DNA of 14,846 nucleotides from Russula earlei (Eukaryota > Basidiomycota > Agaricomycetes > Russulales > Russulaceae). Shown one piece after another: positions 1-8,620 of this stretch; position 1 is the first letter of the stretch, and each line of letters starts with the position of its first letter. The position numbers and the translations under genes are program-made. The DNA is taken from contig JAGFNK010001108.1 in NCBI GenBank assembly GCA_025769875.1, positions 1 to 14,846 of the forward strand, in the 5' to 3' direction. The notes under the pieces were generated by a model. The model was given only the letters and a program-made list of their open reading frames with translations. It was not told the DNA's origin and made no database searches.

Positions 1-578
1 CCGAATACAGTAGCATCCACTACGTTCGCACCCCAAAGAATGAGGAACCAGAGTACGGAATAGTCGCGTCCCTGCCGGAACGAATTTCGGTAGCTCTGGT
101 AATCAGTAGCAGTAAGTGGTTGCCCCGCAGATGTTTTCACATCCGGGCTAATGCCCGCCAGCAGGCTGCTGTCTCCATTACCAGCCGCTACTACGGCTGT
201 GTAAGCATATTTTGTTTTTTTATAGTAGCTGTTGTTATAAAAGAAAGTAACAACCGGTATGGCTATGGCGCCGTATACAATAGGTATTTTCCAGTACTCC
301 CGGTTATAGGCCTGTCCCCAGCCGGGTATAATAGCAGATCTTATGGTAGCTTTATGCGGATCATGTTTTTTCTTCATGATGCTCACACCTGTATCCTTTG
401 CAACAATAGTATCTTTTTTTGTAAGGGGTGCTACTTTTGCAGCAACTGGTTTAGTCGTATCTGCTTTACCGGGAGATAATAAGGAAGTGCCTGCCAACTG
501 GCGTTTATCCACCTGGCTGAATACAGCGGTGGTGGTTACCATCAACAACAATAATAGTATTATACGGATCAGTTGCAT
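1..578 (-). CDS. DUF5683 domain membrane protein (C-terminus beyond window)
   Basis: The gene starts at an ATG at 578-576, 6 bases after the parB stop, and stays open for 192 codons to the left edge. Residues 1-22 look like a signal peptide or N-terminal anchor (MQLIR, then a Leu/Ile-rich run, then a Ser-Gln). Residues 23-75 are a Lys/Thr/Ala-rich linker. The segment at 81-96 reads SAIIPGWGQAYNREYW, which matches the signature of DUF5683 (small residue, PGWGQ, YN, YWK). Hydrophobic segments lie at about 98-113 and 174-190, suggesting a membrane protein. The function of the family is not established. The start is nearly coupled to parB, so it is very likely cotranscribed with parAB; in related genomes dapB and lepB often follow, which cannot be seen here. 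The family call is confident, any role in segregation or envelope work is inference. Confidence 0.85.
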   Translation of the reverse strand, partial: MQLIRIILLLLLMVTTTAVFSQVDKRQLAGTSLLSPGKADTTKPVAAKVAPLTKKDTIVAKDTGVSIMKKKHDPHKATIRSAIIPGWGQAYNREYWKIPIVYGAIAIPVVTFFYNNSYYKKTKYAYTAVVAAGNGDSSLLAGISPDVKTSAGQPLTATDYQSYRNSFRQGRDYSVLWFLILWGANVVDATVF

Positions 579-584
579 GTTTTA

Positions 585-1508
585 TTAGCTAACCACAATG
601 TTCATCTGCTCAAGTATCTTGTTTAGCTCCTGCAAAGAATAATACTCAAGCGTAATGCTGCCATACCCTTTTTTATTGTGGGTCATCTTTACTTTGGTAC
701 TGAAATGAGACGCTAAATTATCCTCTATTTTTTTATAGGCGGGAGGCAGGCTGTTATTTGGAGAACTTTTAACAGCAGCAGGTTTATCATCTTTATATAA
801 AGTACGCACCAGCTCTTCAGCCTGGCGAACGCTTAAGTTCTTTGCTTTTATTTCGTTGAATACATACAACTGCTTATCAACAGTATCTATATTGATCAAC
901 GCCCTCGCATGTCCCATACTCAGGCTACCATTACGAACAGCCAACTGGATATCAGGTGGTAGTTTTAAGAGACGTATATAATTGGTAACAGTGCTACGCT
1001 CTTTACCCATACGTTCTGCAACCTGCTCCTGCGTAAAATTCAGCTCCTCCATCATACGCTTATAGCTCAATGCAATCTCCACTGCATTCAGGTTCTCACG
1101 TTGCAGGTTCTCCAATAACGCAAGCTCCAGTAATTCCTGGTCGTTTGCCTGGCGAATATAAACAGGAACGTCAGCCAACCCCGCTATCTTACTTGCCCTG
1201 AAACGTCTTTCACCGGCAATTAGCTGGTACTTACCATTCGCAAGCTTTGTAACCGTTAAGGGTTGTATAATGTCGTGTATCTTAATGGAAGCAGCCAGTT
1301 CATTCAACGCCTGCTCATCAAAATCGCGCCGGGGCTGCTTGGGGTTTACTGATATATCATCAATAGGAATGCGCGAAGAGGCAGTAACCTGTTCCACTAC
1401 TTCATTCTTCAGCTTCCCCTGCGTGGTTTGCAGGTCTGCATCAATATTTTGCAACAAAGAACGGATGCCTTTGCCTAATAATTCTTTGTTCTGTTTGGGA
1501 GCGCTCAT
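585..1508 (-). CDS. parB: Chromosome-partitioning protein ParB (Spo0J family)
   Basis: This 307-residue protein is a full-length ParB, the centromere-binding CTPase clamp that loads at parS sites and works with ParA in origin segregation. The N-terminus has the LGKGIRSLL peptide (11-19), the usual ParA-stimulating segment. The CTP-binding domain carries GERRFRA at 99-105 and the ENLQREN motif at 133-139. A helix-turn-helix spans about 158-180 (FTQEQVAERMGKERSTV), followed by SMGHARAL at 197-204. Residues after about 255 form the expected C-terminal dimerisation domain, joined by a Lys/Pro/Ser linker. The gene begins 12 bases after parA ends, so the two are cotranscribed. No parS-like palindrome was found in this window. 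The identification is secure. Confidence 0.97.
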   Translation of the reverse strand: MSAPKQNKELLGKGIRSLLQNIDADLQTTQGKLKNEVVEQVTASSRIPIDDISVNPKQPRRDFDEQALNELAASIKIHDIIQPLTVTKLANGKYQLIAGERRFRASKIAGLADVPVYIRQANDQELLELALLENLQRENLNAVEIALSYKRMMEELNFTQEQVAERMGKERSTVTNYIRLLKLPPDIQLAVRNGSLSMGHARALINIDTVDKQLYVFNEIKAKNLSVRQAEELVRTLYKDDKPAAVKSSPNNSLPPAYKKIEDNLASHFSTKVKMTHNKKGYGSITLEYYSLQELNKILEQMNIVVS

Positions 1509-1520
1509 TTCAATCGTTGA

Positions 1521-2321
1521 TTATTCAATAATTCTTTCTTCATTCGTCATCCTGGTAAGATCATTCTTTTGCAATATCTCTTTAGCCAGGTTCAGGTAAT
1601 TCACGGTGCCTTTGCTCTCTGCATCGTATAATACAACCGGCTTACCCACGCTGGGGGCCTCACTAAGTCGGGTGTTCCTATGTACAATGGTACTGAATAC
1701 CATTTCATCAAAATGTCTTCTCACCTCGCTCACCACCTGGTTACACAGGCGCAGGCGCCCATCGTACATCGTCATTAATATACCTTCTATCTGCAGGTCA
1801 GGGTTAAGGCGGTTTTGAACAATCTTTACAGTATTCAGCAATTTACCCAATCCCTCCAATGCAAAAAACTCGCACTGTACCGGTACTATTACACTGGTAC
1901 TCGCTACAAGGGAGTTCACGGTAATTAAGCCAAGAGAAGGAGAGCAATCTATTACAATGAAATCGTATTTATCGCGTACCGGCTCCAAAATGGTCTTCAT
2001 CATGTTCTCGCGGTTAGGGTAATTGATCATTTCAATTTCCGCACCTACAAGGTCTATATGGCTGGGTATTAAATCCAGGTTGGGTATCTCACTCTTTAAT
2101 ATTACATCTTCTGCCTTTACATTGTTTACCATGCAATCGTACAGGCTACTGGTGATATTATGCAGATCAAAGCCCGTACCGGTGGTACTATTGGCCTGGG
2201 GATCAGCATCTACCAACAGGGTCTTGTATTCCAGCACAGCAAAACTCGCTGCCAAATTAATAGCAGAGGTCGTTTTACCTACGCCGCCTTTCTGATTTGC
2301 AATACCTATTATTCTTGCCAT
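1521..2321 (-). CDS. parA: Chromosome-partitioning ATPase ParA (Soj family)
   Basis: The 266-residue product is a short ParA/Soj-type ATPase, which binds DNA nonspecifically as an ATP dimer and is stimulated by ParB. It has the deviant Walker A KGGVGKTT at 11-18 (signature Lys11, catalytic Lys16), Walker A' VDADPQ at 37-42, and Walker B VIDCSPSL at 123-130 with Asp125. The conserved [10 protein letters not shown] stretch lies at 215-224. There is no N-terminal helix-turn-helix extension, as expected for a chromosomal or type Ib ParA and unlike the larger plasmid P1-type ParA. The ATG at 2321 is directly followed by the ATPase core ([10 protein letters not shown]), so the start is well placed. 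The gene lies 7 bases downstream of the UPF0173 hydrolase and 12 bases upstream of parB. Confidence 0.97.
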   Translation of the reverse strand: MARIIGIANQKGGVGKTTSAINLAASFAVLEYKTLLVDADPQANSTTGTGFDLHNITSSLYDCMVNNVKAEDVILKSEIPNLDLIPSHIDLVGAEIEMINYPNRENMMKTILEPVRDKYDFIVIDCSPSLGLITVNSLVASTSVIVPVQCEFFALEGLGKLLNTVKIVQNRLNPDLQIEGILMTMYDGRLRLCNQVVSEVRRHFDEMVFSTIVHRNTRLSEAPSVGKPVVLYDAESKGTVNYLNLAKEILQKNDLTRMTNEERIIE

Positions 2322-2328
2322 ATATTTT

Positions 2329-3018
2329 TTATACTTCTATTGTTTCTCCAACATTCGGCAATAATAATGTTTTGCCGGCAGTTGTAAAATCTTTTATCGC
2401 CTGGGTGGTATCAATGGTAATGAAACCGAATGTGTTATAATGTACGCCAATTATCTTATCACATTGAATAAAACCGGCCGCATGAATGGCATCAGGAACA
2501 TCCATGGTGAAATTGCCGCCAATGGGTAAAATCGCAAACTGCAGTTTTTTGCTCCACAAAGGTATCAGTTGCATATCCATGGTAAGAGCCGTATCGCCCG
2601 AAAAGTAAAAATCGCCCGCCTCAGTAGTGAAAATGAAGCCCATGGGGTTACCGGCATAAGAACCATCCGGGAAAGAGGAAGAATGTATCGCGTTTACGAA
2701 TTTTACTTTACCAAAAGGAAAAGCCACCGGGCCGCCATGATTAATGGGGTGTACGTTTGTTACCCCCTGCTTTTGCAGCCAATCGGTAATTTCTATGGCC
2801 GCCACGCAGGTAGCGCCTGTTCTTTTGGCAATATCCACCAGGTCGCCAACGTGATCGCCATGGCCGTGTGATATAAAAATATAGTCAGCTTCAATGTTTT
2901 CTGCCTGAATACCCTGCGCCTGTGCCGAAGGATTATGGGTAATAAAAGGGTCAAATAGTATCTTTTTTCCCAATACTTCTACCAGAAAGCTCGAATGTCC
3001 GTAAAAAGTGAATTTCAT
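2329..3018 (-). CDS. UPF0173 family metal-dependent hydrolase (metallo-beta-lactamase fold)
   Basis: The 229-residue protein has the metallo-beta-lactamase fold of the UPF0173 (YtkL/RomA-like) family. The metal-binding HxHxDH motif is His51, His53, Asp55 and His56 (SHGHGDH). Further likely ligands are His112, Asp142 in the SGDT motif at 140-143, and His193 in GVHYNTF. The N-terminus [14 protein letters not shown] is typical of the family and fixes the start. There is no signal peptide, so the protein is cytoplasmic. The natural substrate of the family is not settled. It is the first gene of the operon with parA, parB and the DUF5683 gene; a promoter candidate lies 26 bases upstream. The family assignment is strong, the functional link to segregation is only positional. 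Confidence 0.93.
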   Translation of the reverse strand: MKFTFYGHSSFLVEVLGKKILFDPFITHNPSAQAQGIQAENIEADYIFISHGHGDHVGDLVDIAKRTGATCVAAIEITDWLQKQGVTNVHPINHGGPVAFPFGKVKFVNAIHSSSFPDGSYAGNPMGFIFTTEAGDFYFSGDTALTMDMQLIPLWSKKLQFAILPIGGNFTMDVPDAIHAAGFIQCDKIIGVHYNTFGFITIDTTQAIKDFTTAGKTLLLPNVGETIEV

Positions 3019-3044
3019 AGCTTGATAATTTTTATAGAAGTTGG

Positions 3045-3079
3045 CAAAAATAAAGTATCGGCTACACGTATGAAAACAA
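3045..3079 (-). promoter_or_regulatory. Candidate Bacteroidota promoter of the hydrolase-parAB operon
   Basis: Read on the minus strand, TATTTTTG (3052-3045) matches the phylum -7 consensus TAnnTTTG exactly, and a TTG -33 element lies at 3079-3077. The spacer is 24 bases, a little long, so the -33 assignment is weaker than the -7. The element ends 26 bases before the hydrolase ATG, a normal distance for this phylum. Confidence 0.5.
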
Positions 3080-3229
3080 TATTATGGCTGGAAGGGGAAA
3101 GAGGGTAGGGAAGTTTTCAACATTTCACCGGGGAAAGGGCTAAATAGGCAGAAATTCTCCCCCTCTTTACAATATTAAGGCTGCTCATCCGTCATTTGTA
3201 TAACTATTACCTAATTATAAATAGAATTC

Positions 3230-4474
3230 ATGAGAAGTGCTAGTACCTGGTGGATCATTGCGGGCATTATGTTGTTGTTAGACTTTTATGTGTACCAAGC
3301 AATAAAAACGGTCAGCCAGTCTGCCGGTGAAAAAGGGCGTATGTTTATTTATATAGCTTATTGGGTTATTTCCGCTATTACACTGGTAAGCTTGATCTCG
3401 TTACCCTATATTCAATCATTACAAACATCCCGCTTTTTCCGCAACTATATATTCGCCATCCTGTTGGGATTGTTCCTTGCCAAACTAATAGGTTCTACCT
3501 TTTTCCTGGTGGACGATTTGCGTCGCCTGGGTGTTTGGGTGGCGGGTCTCTTTAGCCACAAGGATACCAATACCATTGCGGATAATAATGGTATCAGCCG
3601 CTCCGTTTTCCTAAGCTGGGTAGGGCTGGGCGCTGGCAGTAGCTTATTTGGTACCTTATTATATGGCTTTAGTAACAAATACAATTACCAGGTAAAACGG
3701 GTGCCCTTATCCTTCGCTAACTTACCAGCAGCCTTTAAAGGACTGAAAATTGTACACATTAGTGATATTCATAGTGGTAGTTTCCAGAATAAAGCAGCAG
3801 TGAATCATGGTGTTGATATGATACTAAAGGAAAAGCCAGACCTTATTTTATTCACTGGTGACCTGGTAAACGACAGGCATGACGAAATGAATGATTACCT
3901 GGACGTATTTAGCCGGCTACAGGCACCAATAGGTGTATATAGTACGCTGGGTAACCATGATTACGGTGACTATGTTAGCTGGCCCAGTGAACAGGCTAAA
4001 AAAGACAACCTGGAGCTACTAAAGCAAGTGCATCAGAAAATGGGCTGGCGTTTGCTCATGAATGAACACGTGCTATTGCAAAAGGGAAATGAACAGATAG
4101 CCCTGCTGGGTATTGAGAACTGGGGAGCCAAAGGGCGTTTTCCCAAATATGGAAAAATGTGGGAAGCCTATCCCGGAACAGAACAAATACCATTTAAGAT
4201 CTTAATGAGCCACGACCCAAGCCATTGGGATGCAGAAGTGCGCACCAAATACCGTGATATAGATTTGATGCTCGCAGGGCATACCCATGGTATGCAGTTC
4301 GGTATTGAAAACCCTTACTTTAAATGGAGCCCGGTACAATGGATGTACAGGCAATGGGCCGGCTTGTACGAAGAAGGAAAGCAAAAGCTCTATGTAAACC
4401 GTGGATATGGTTTTATTGGCTATCCCGGAAGAGTAGGCATACTGCCGGAAATCACAGTGCTTGAATTAGCATAA
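3230..4474 (+). CDS. Membrane-anchored metallophosphoesterase (YkuE/YaeI-like)
   Basis: The 414-residue protein has an N-terminal membrane part and a C-terminal calcineurin-like phosphoesterase domain. Hydrophobic helices lie at about 7-25, 38-58, 70-93 and 125-145. The phosphoesterase domain starts near residue 170 and keeps the full metal-site set: Asp179 and His181 (SDIHSG), Asp211 (TGDLVN), Asn242 and His243 (GNHD), a His in the MSHDPSHW stretch, and His351 and His353 (GHTHG). The domain resembles YkuE/YaeI proteins, some of which act on UDP-diacylglucosamine or other lipid substrates at the membrane; the substrate here is unknown. The gene is divergent from the parAB operon with 211 bases between them. 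No hairpin terminator follows it. The enzyme class is confident, the substrate is not. Confidence 0.92.
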   Translation: MRSASTWWIIAGIMLLLDFYVYQAIKTVSQSAGEKGRMFIYIAYWVISAITLVSLISLPYIQSLQTSRFFRNYIFAILLGLFLAKLIGSTFFLVDDLRRLGVWVAGLFSHKDTNTIADNNGISRSVFLSWVGLGAGSSLFGTLLYGFSNKYNYQVKRVPLSFANLPAAFKGLKIVHISDIHSGSFQNKAAVNHGVDMILKEKPDLILFTGDLVNDRHDEMNDYLDVFSRLQAPIGVYSTLGNHDYGDYVSWPSEQAKKDNLELLKQVHQKMGWRLLMNEHVLLQKGNEQIALLGIENWGAKGRFPKYGKMWEAYPGTEQIPFKILMSHDPSHWDAEVRTKYRDIDLMLAGHTHGMQFGIENPYFKWSPVQWMYRQWAGLYEEGKQKLYVNRGYGFIGYPGRVGILPEITVLELA

Positions 4475-4523
4475 TTTTAAGAATTCCCCCTTTTTCTTTT
4501 ACGATAAGCGTTATTAAATTCAT

Positions 4524-4531
4524 TAAATTTG
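4524..4531 (+). promoter_or_regulatory. Candidate -7 promoter element (TAAATTTG) for the L,D-transpeptidase gene
   Basis: TAAATTTG matches TAnnTTTG exactly and lies 86 bases before the ATG at 4618. No convincing TTG is found at the -33 distance, so this could be a chance match in an AT-rich spacer. Confidence 0.3.
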
Positions 4532-4617
4532 AGAACAGTTACCACACATTATAACTTCTTTCACTAAAATTATATTAAACTGAGAATGAGATAATAAGTC
4601 TACTTAAAAACCATTTA

Positions 4618-5139
4618 ATGAAGACTTTGTTATTAGCAGTGTTATATACCACCACTGCAGCATTCAACCCCGTAAAGCCTGTCGTTAAAGTCATCAAAGG
4701 CAAGTGCTACATTATTGTCACCAAGAGTAAATACAAGATGGATGTGTATGATGATAATGGTTTGCTCATCTCTTATCCCGTTGTGTTTGGGAATAATGAT
4801 ATGGGAGATAAATTACGTGAAGGCGATCGTAAAACGCCCGAAGGTACTTTTACTATTGTAAGTAAACGGGTCCATGAGAAATGGGACCGGTTTATGATGC
4901 TCGATTATCCTACCAAAGATAGCTACACCACTTTCAATAACCGCAAGGCCAAAGGCATCATTCCTGCTAATGCCAGCATAGGCGGCAGTATAGGCATTCA
5001 TGGAACCTGGCCCTATGAGGACTTTGCTATCGACACACGTCAAAACTGGACATTGGGATGCATCAGCATGAAGAATGAAAACATAGAACAACTCTATAGC
5101 TTCATTCCTGTGGGTACAAAAGTTTTTATTATGCACTAA
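4618..5139 (+). CDS. L,D-transpeptidase catalytic (YkuD) domain protein
   Basis: The 173-residue product has a short N-terminal signal-like segment (MKTLLLAVLYTTTAAF) and then a single YkuD domain. The start of the domain is visible as KGKCYIIVTKSKYKMDVYD. The catalytic region has His128 in IHGTW and Cys148 in NWTLGCISM. YkuD enzymes form 3-3 peptidoglycan cross-links or attach or release proteins on meso-diaminopimelate. The usual SHGC box is changed: the His before Gly-Cys is Leu and the Ser is Thr, as in the WTxGC subgroup related to YafK/DpaA, which hydrolyses rather than cross-links in E. coli. The domain spans almost the whole mature protein with no extra binding module, so it is probably periplasmic or surface-exposed. 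The fold is sure; transpeptidase versus hydrolase activity is open. Confidence 0.9.
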   Translation: MKTLLLAVLYTTTAAFNPVKPVVKVIKGKCYIIVTKSKYKMDVYDDNGLLISYPVVFGNNDMGDKLREGDRKTPEGTFTIVSKRVHEKWDRFMMLDYPTKDSYTTFNNRKAKGIIPANASIGGSIGIHGTWPYEDFAIDTRQNWTLGCISMKNENIEQLYSFIPVGTKVFIMH

Positions 5140-5194
5140 TTTTTTGGCATAATCATTGGCTAGGGTAAAGTATTAACCAATCAAATGTTTGTTT

Positions 5195-5776
5195 ATGAAA
5201 CGCATACTATTGTCTGCCATTGCTATTCTAATGATCTCGACCTGTTCAATGGCACAAGGCTTTCACCTGGGTGCTAAAGTGGGTGCCAATTTAGGAAAGA
5301 TAGATGGGCAAAGCTTCCAGAGTGGTTTTAATCTCGGCTACCAGGCAGGTGCTTTTGCAGAGATCGATTTCAGCAAGTCCCTCGGTATACAACCTGAGTT
5401 ACTATTCAATCAAACAAATACAAAGGTAGCAAGTGATGGGGCAACAGTGTTTAACGTAAGCACGGGCGATAATATTCACCTCAACTATTTAAGCATTCCT
5501 GTGCTGTTAAGAATTAATGCCAGCAAGCTGGTGACATTTAATGTGGGTCCACAATATAGTATACTGGTAAATAATCACCAGACAACCTTACAAAATGCAG
5601 GTAATGCCTTTAAGAATGGCGACTTCGCAATGGTAGGTGGTCTGCAACTGAATTTAAGCGCCTTAAGAATCTACGGACGTTATGTAATTGGTCTCTCCGA
5701 TGTGAGCGATGTAGCAAATAGTGACAACTGGAAAAGCCAGCAAATCCAATTCGGTGTAGGACTTCGTATATTATAA
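5195..5776 (+). CDS. Outer-membrane beta-barrel protein (PorT/OMP_b-brl family)
   Basis: The product has 193 residues from the ATG at 5195; an upstream TTG at 5189 is in frame but unneeded. Residues 1-21 form a signal peptide (MKRILLSAIAILMISTCSMA, then Gln). The mature part begins GFHLGAKVGANLGKIDG and continues as alternating amphipathic strands with turn-rich glycine and asparagine, ending QIQFGVGLRIL. This matches the small eight-strand barrel families of Bacteroidota, PorT-like or OMP_b-brl_2. PorT itself is part of type IX secretion, but most members of this family are of unknown role, so no specific job is assigned. The gene starts 55 bases after the L,D-transpeptidase gene and may be cotranscribed with it. 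It ends at a strong intrinsic terminator. Confidence 0.85.
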   Translation: MKRILLSAIAILMISTCSMAQGFHLGAKVGANLGKIDGQSFQSGFNLGYQAGAFAEIDFSKSLGIQPELLFNQTNTKVASDGATVFNVSTGDNIHLNYLSIPVLLRINASKLVTFNVGPQYSILVNNHQTTLQNAGNAFKNGDFAMVGGLQLNLSALRIYGRYVIGLSDVSDVANSDNWKSQQIQFGVGLRIL

Positions 5777-5817
5777 AAATGACATTCTTATTGGGTTGAA
5801 AAAGGGATATTGGATGA

Positions 5818-5850
5818 GCATCCTGCTTTTTGGCAGGATGCTTTTTTATT
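5818..5850 (+). terminator. Intrinsic terminator after the beta-barrel gene
   Basis: A perfect 9-bp stem, GCATCCTGC (5818-5826) with GCAGGATGC (5833-5841), closes a 6-base loop and is followed by six T residues. Confidence 0.9.
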
Positions 5851-5911
5851 GCGTCAATTTGTACCAATAAATACACAATTGGGCAGATGGCATTAATATT
5901 GACTTAACTTG

Positions 5912-5929
5912 CCTCCCCAAATTCGGAGG
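5912..5929 (+). other. Small hairpin in the lon upstream region
   Basis: CCTCC (5912-5916) can pair with GGAGG (5925-5929) over an 8-base loop, 51 bases before the lon ATG. Downstream of it, several near-matches to the -7 consensus (such as TGAATTTG and CATTTTTG) lack the leading TA. The lon promoter cannot be placed with confidence. Confidence 0.3.
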
Positions 5930-5980
5930 TTTATTGTTGAATTTGGTGACAATTTGACCAACATTTTTGAACAGGAACGT

Positions 5981-8383
5981 ATGAATAACAACAACTTCTT
6001 TTTTTCGTCTGACGACGATTCAGATTTCATGCCCATTATACCGATTAATGAGAATGAATCTGAGCAGGATAAGAATTTAGTGATCCCTGGCGCCTTGCCT
6101 ATATTGCCTTTGCGTAATACGGTATTGTTCCCTGGTGTAGTGATACCGATTACGGTGGGCAGGGATAAAAGTATTAAAGCAGTTAATGAAGCCTATAAAC
6201 ATGATAAACTAATTGGTGTACTTGCCCAGAAAGATACCAATGTAGAAGACCCCGAAATAAAAGACTTGTGTAAGATCGGTACAGTTGCCAAGATTGTGAA
6301 ACTGATCAAGATGCCCGACGGCGGAACCACTATTATTATACAGGGAAAGAAGCGTTTTGAACTGGCCAGTATTGTAAGTGATGATCCTTATTTTAAGGCC
6401 AACATAAAACTGCTGGAAGATGATGAGTTACCGGTAAACGAAAATTTCGACGCTTATATCAGCAGCATTAAAGACCTCGCCGGGCAGATCATACAACTCT
6501 CTCCCAACATGCCAACAGAAGCTTCTATTATTTTAAAGAATATAGAAAGCTCATCCTTCCTCATCAACTTTGTAAGCAGCAACCAGAATGCTGATCTTAC
6601 AGAAAAGCAATCCCTACTCGAGATCAATGATATCACAGAACGTGCAGAACGCCTGGTGCAGATGCTGCAAAAGGAATTACAGTTCGCCGAGTTGAAAGAT
6701 AAGGTAACAAATAAAACAAGAACAGAGATTGATAAGCAGCAACGCGAATACTTTTTACAACAACAGTTAAAGAGTATTAAAGATGAATTGGGAGGCGATA
6801 CCAATGAGCGTGAGCTGGCTGAAATGAAGAAGAAGGGAGAAGCAAAAAAATGGCCCGAAGCAGCAAAAACCTTGTTTCAGAATGGTATACAAAAGCTGGA
6901 ACGTATGCACCCTTCCACACCTGATTATTCGGTGGTCTATAATCACCTCGACCTGATGCTGGAATTACCTTGGGAAGAATATACTGCGGACAACTACGAT
7001 CTAAAGAATGCAAAAAAGGTATTGGATGTAGATCATTACGGAATGTCCAAGATCAAGAACCGTATACTGGAATACCTGGCCGTATTAAAATTAAAGGGCG
7101 ACATGAAAAGCCCCATCCTTTGCTTTGTTGGCCCTCCCGGTATTGGTAAAACCTCTCTCGGCAGGAGCATTGCACATGCGGTGGGCAGAAAATATGTACG
7201 GGTAAGTTTGGGCGGACTGCATGATGAAAGCGAGATAAGAGGCCATCGTAAAACCTATATCGGCGCCATGCCCGGTAGAATATTACAAAACATTCGTAAA
7301 GTAAAATCATCCAATCCCGTAATGATCCTGGATGAGATAGATAAGATTGGCAGTGATTTTCGTGGCGATCCTTCTTCTGCTTTGCTGGAAGTGCTTGACC
7401 CCGAGCAGAATAATACTTTTTACGATAACTACCTGGAGTTGGAATACGATTTAAGTAAAGTGTTATTTGTTGCTACAGCTAATAACCTGCAGAATATACA
7501 ACCTGCTTTAAGAGACAGGCTGGAGATCATCGACCTCAGTGGTTATGCCATTGAAGAAAAAGTAGAGATAGCCAAACGCCACTTGCTGCCTAAACAAAGG
7601 GAAGCGCATGGTTTGCAAAAAATAAACTTTAAGATCAACGATAAAGTACTGGAAAAGGTAATAGAGAGCTACACCCGTGAAAGCGGTGTGCGTGAGCTGG
7701 ATAGGCAGCTGGCTTCTATTATGCGTTACCAGGCCAAAGAATATGCTGTTAAAGGCAAAGTAAAGAGCATATTAACAGCAGCAGATGTGGAGAAGGTATT
7801 GGGCCAGCCACGGTATAGCAATGACATTTATAAAACCGCTAACATGCCAGGCGTTGCCGTAGGGCTTGCATGGACCTATGTTGGGGGAGATATTCTTTTT
7901 ATTGAAACTGTATTGAGTGAAGGTAAAGGTGAATTAAAGCTCACCGGTAATCTGGGCAATGTGATGAAGGAAAGCGCTATAACGGCTTATACCTATTTAC
8001 AGGCACATGCCAAAAAGATCGGTATTGATGCCACCGAGTTCTCTACACACAATGTCCATGTACACGTACCGGAAGGGGCAACTCCTAAGGACGGCCCAAG
8101 TGCAGGTATTACTATGCTGACTTCTCTTGCTTCCGCATTTTTGGGGCGAAAGGTAAAGCCTTACCTCGCTATGACCGGTGAAATATCGTTGCGCGGGCAG
8201 GTATTGCCGGTAGGGGGTATCAAAGAAAAAGTATTGGCCGCTAAAAGAGCAGGATTGAAAGAGATCATCATGTGCTGGCAGAACGAAAAAGATGTAAAAG
8301 AGATCGACAGCGATTTTATCGAAGGCGTGGAATTTCACTATGTTAAAACCATGCAACAGGTATTAGACCTTGCCTTAGTGTAA
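5981..8383 (+). CDS. lon: ATP-dependent protease La (Lon)
   Basis: The 800-residue protein is a complete LonA, a cytoplasmic hexameric AAA+ protease that degrades misfolded and some regulatory proteins. The N-terminal substrate-binding domain begins near residue 36 ([15 protein letters not shown]) and runs to about 230, followed by a coiled region with the [15 protein letters not shown] motif. The AAA+ module has Walker A GPPGIGKT at 384-391 (Lys390) and Walker [10 protein letters not shown] with Asp451 and Glu452. The protease domain has catalytic Ser707 in KDGPSAG and Lys750 in GGIKEK. I chose the ATG at 5981 (MNNNNFFF), preceded by a weak AGGAAC; a TTG 24 codons upstream is in frame but its peptide is not Lon-like. 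An acidic, Asn-rich extension precedes the Lon core. It is monocistronic, bounded by terminators on both sides. Confidence 0.97.
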   Translation: MNNNNFFFSSDDDSDFMPIIPINENESEQDKNLVIPGALPILPLRNTVLFPGVVIPITVGRDKSIKAVNEAYKHDKLIGVLAQKDTNVEDPEIKDLCKIGTVAKIVKLIKMPDGGTTIIIQGKKRFELASIVSDDPYFKANIKLLEDDELPVNENFDAYISSIKDLAGQIIQLSPNMPTEASIILKNIESSSFLINFVSSNQNADLTEKQSLLEINDITERAERLVQMLQKELQFAELKDKVTNKTRTEIDKQQREYFLQQQLKSIKDELGGDTNERELAEMKKKGEAKKWPEAAKTLFQNGIQKLERMHPSTPDYSVVYNHLDLMLELPWEEYTADNYDLKNAKKVLDVDHYGMSKIKNRILEYLAVLKLKGDMKSPILCFVGPPGIGKTSLGRSIAHAVGRKYVRVSLGGLHDESEIRGHRKTYIGAMPGRILQNIRKVKSSNPVMILDEIDKIGSDFRGDPSSALLEVLDPEQNNTFYDNYLELEYDLSKVLFVATANNLQNIQPALRDRLEIIDLSGYAIEEKVEIAKRHLLPKQREAHGLQKINFKINDKVLEKVIESYTRESGVRELDRQLASIMRYQAKEYAVKGKVKSILTAADVEKVLGQPRYSNDIYKTANMPGVAVGLAWTYVGGDILFIETVLSEGKGELKLTGNLGNVMKESAITAYTYLQAHAKKIGIDATEFSTHNVHVHVPEGATPKDGPSAGITMLTSLASAFLGRKVKPYLAMTGEISLRGQVLPVGGIKEKVLAAKRAGLKEIIMCWQNEKDVKEIDSDFIEGVEFHYVKTMQQVLDLALV

Positions 8384-8483
8384 AAGCTGAAAAAATATTT
8401 CTATATCTTAAAACCAAACAACAACAAATAACGTTTATATATGTAACCAGGAAAGTTTTTTCATGTTGGTTGTTTTAAGGGTT

Positions 8484-8516
8484 AAGTCCCCCATCTACAT
8501 GGGGGACTTTCTTTTA
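8484..8516 (+). terminator. Intrinsic terminator of lon
   Basis: A perfect 11-bp stem, AAGTCCCCCAT (8484-8494) and ATGGGGGACTT (8499-8509), with loop CTAC, is followed by TCTTTTA. The upstream side is not rich in A, so it seems to serve mainly the plus strand. Confidence 0.88.
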
Positions 8517-8620
8517 TACATACTTATCAAAATTATATAAACATATTCCGATCACGATCGTCTCTGCGTGCCGCAATTACTCATCGATTTATCATATCAA
8601 TGAATTCCTGTTCATTCTAT

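Noticed and set aside
1521..2321. Plasmid or phage partition system
   Set aside because: ParA is the short chromosomal form without a helix-turn-helix, and lon and ddl are close by, with no replication or mobility genes.
585..3018. A parS centromere site near parAB
   Set aside because: No match to the TGTTTCACGTGAAACA palindrome or a close variant was seen; a lone CACGTG at about 4066-4071 lacks the flanks.
5909..5980. Longer Lon beginning at a TTG
   Set aside because: The extra 24 residues are not Lon-like and an ATG with a weak AGGAAC upstream is available at 5981.
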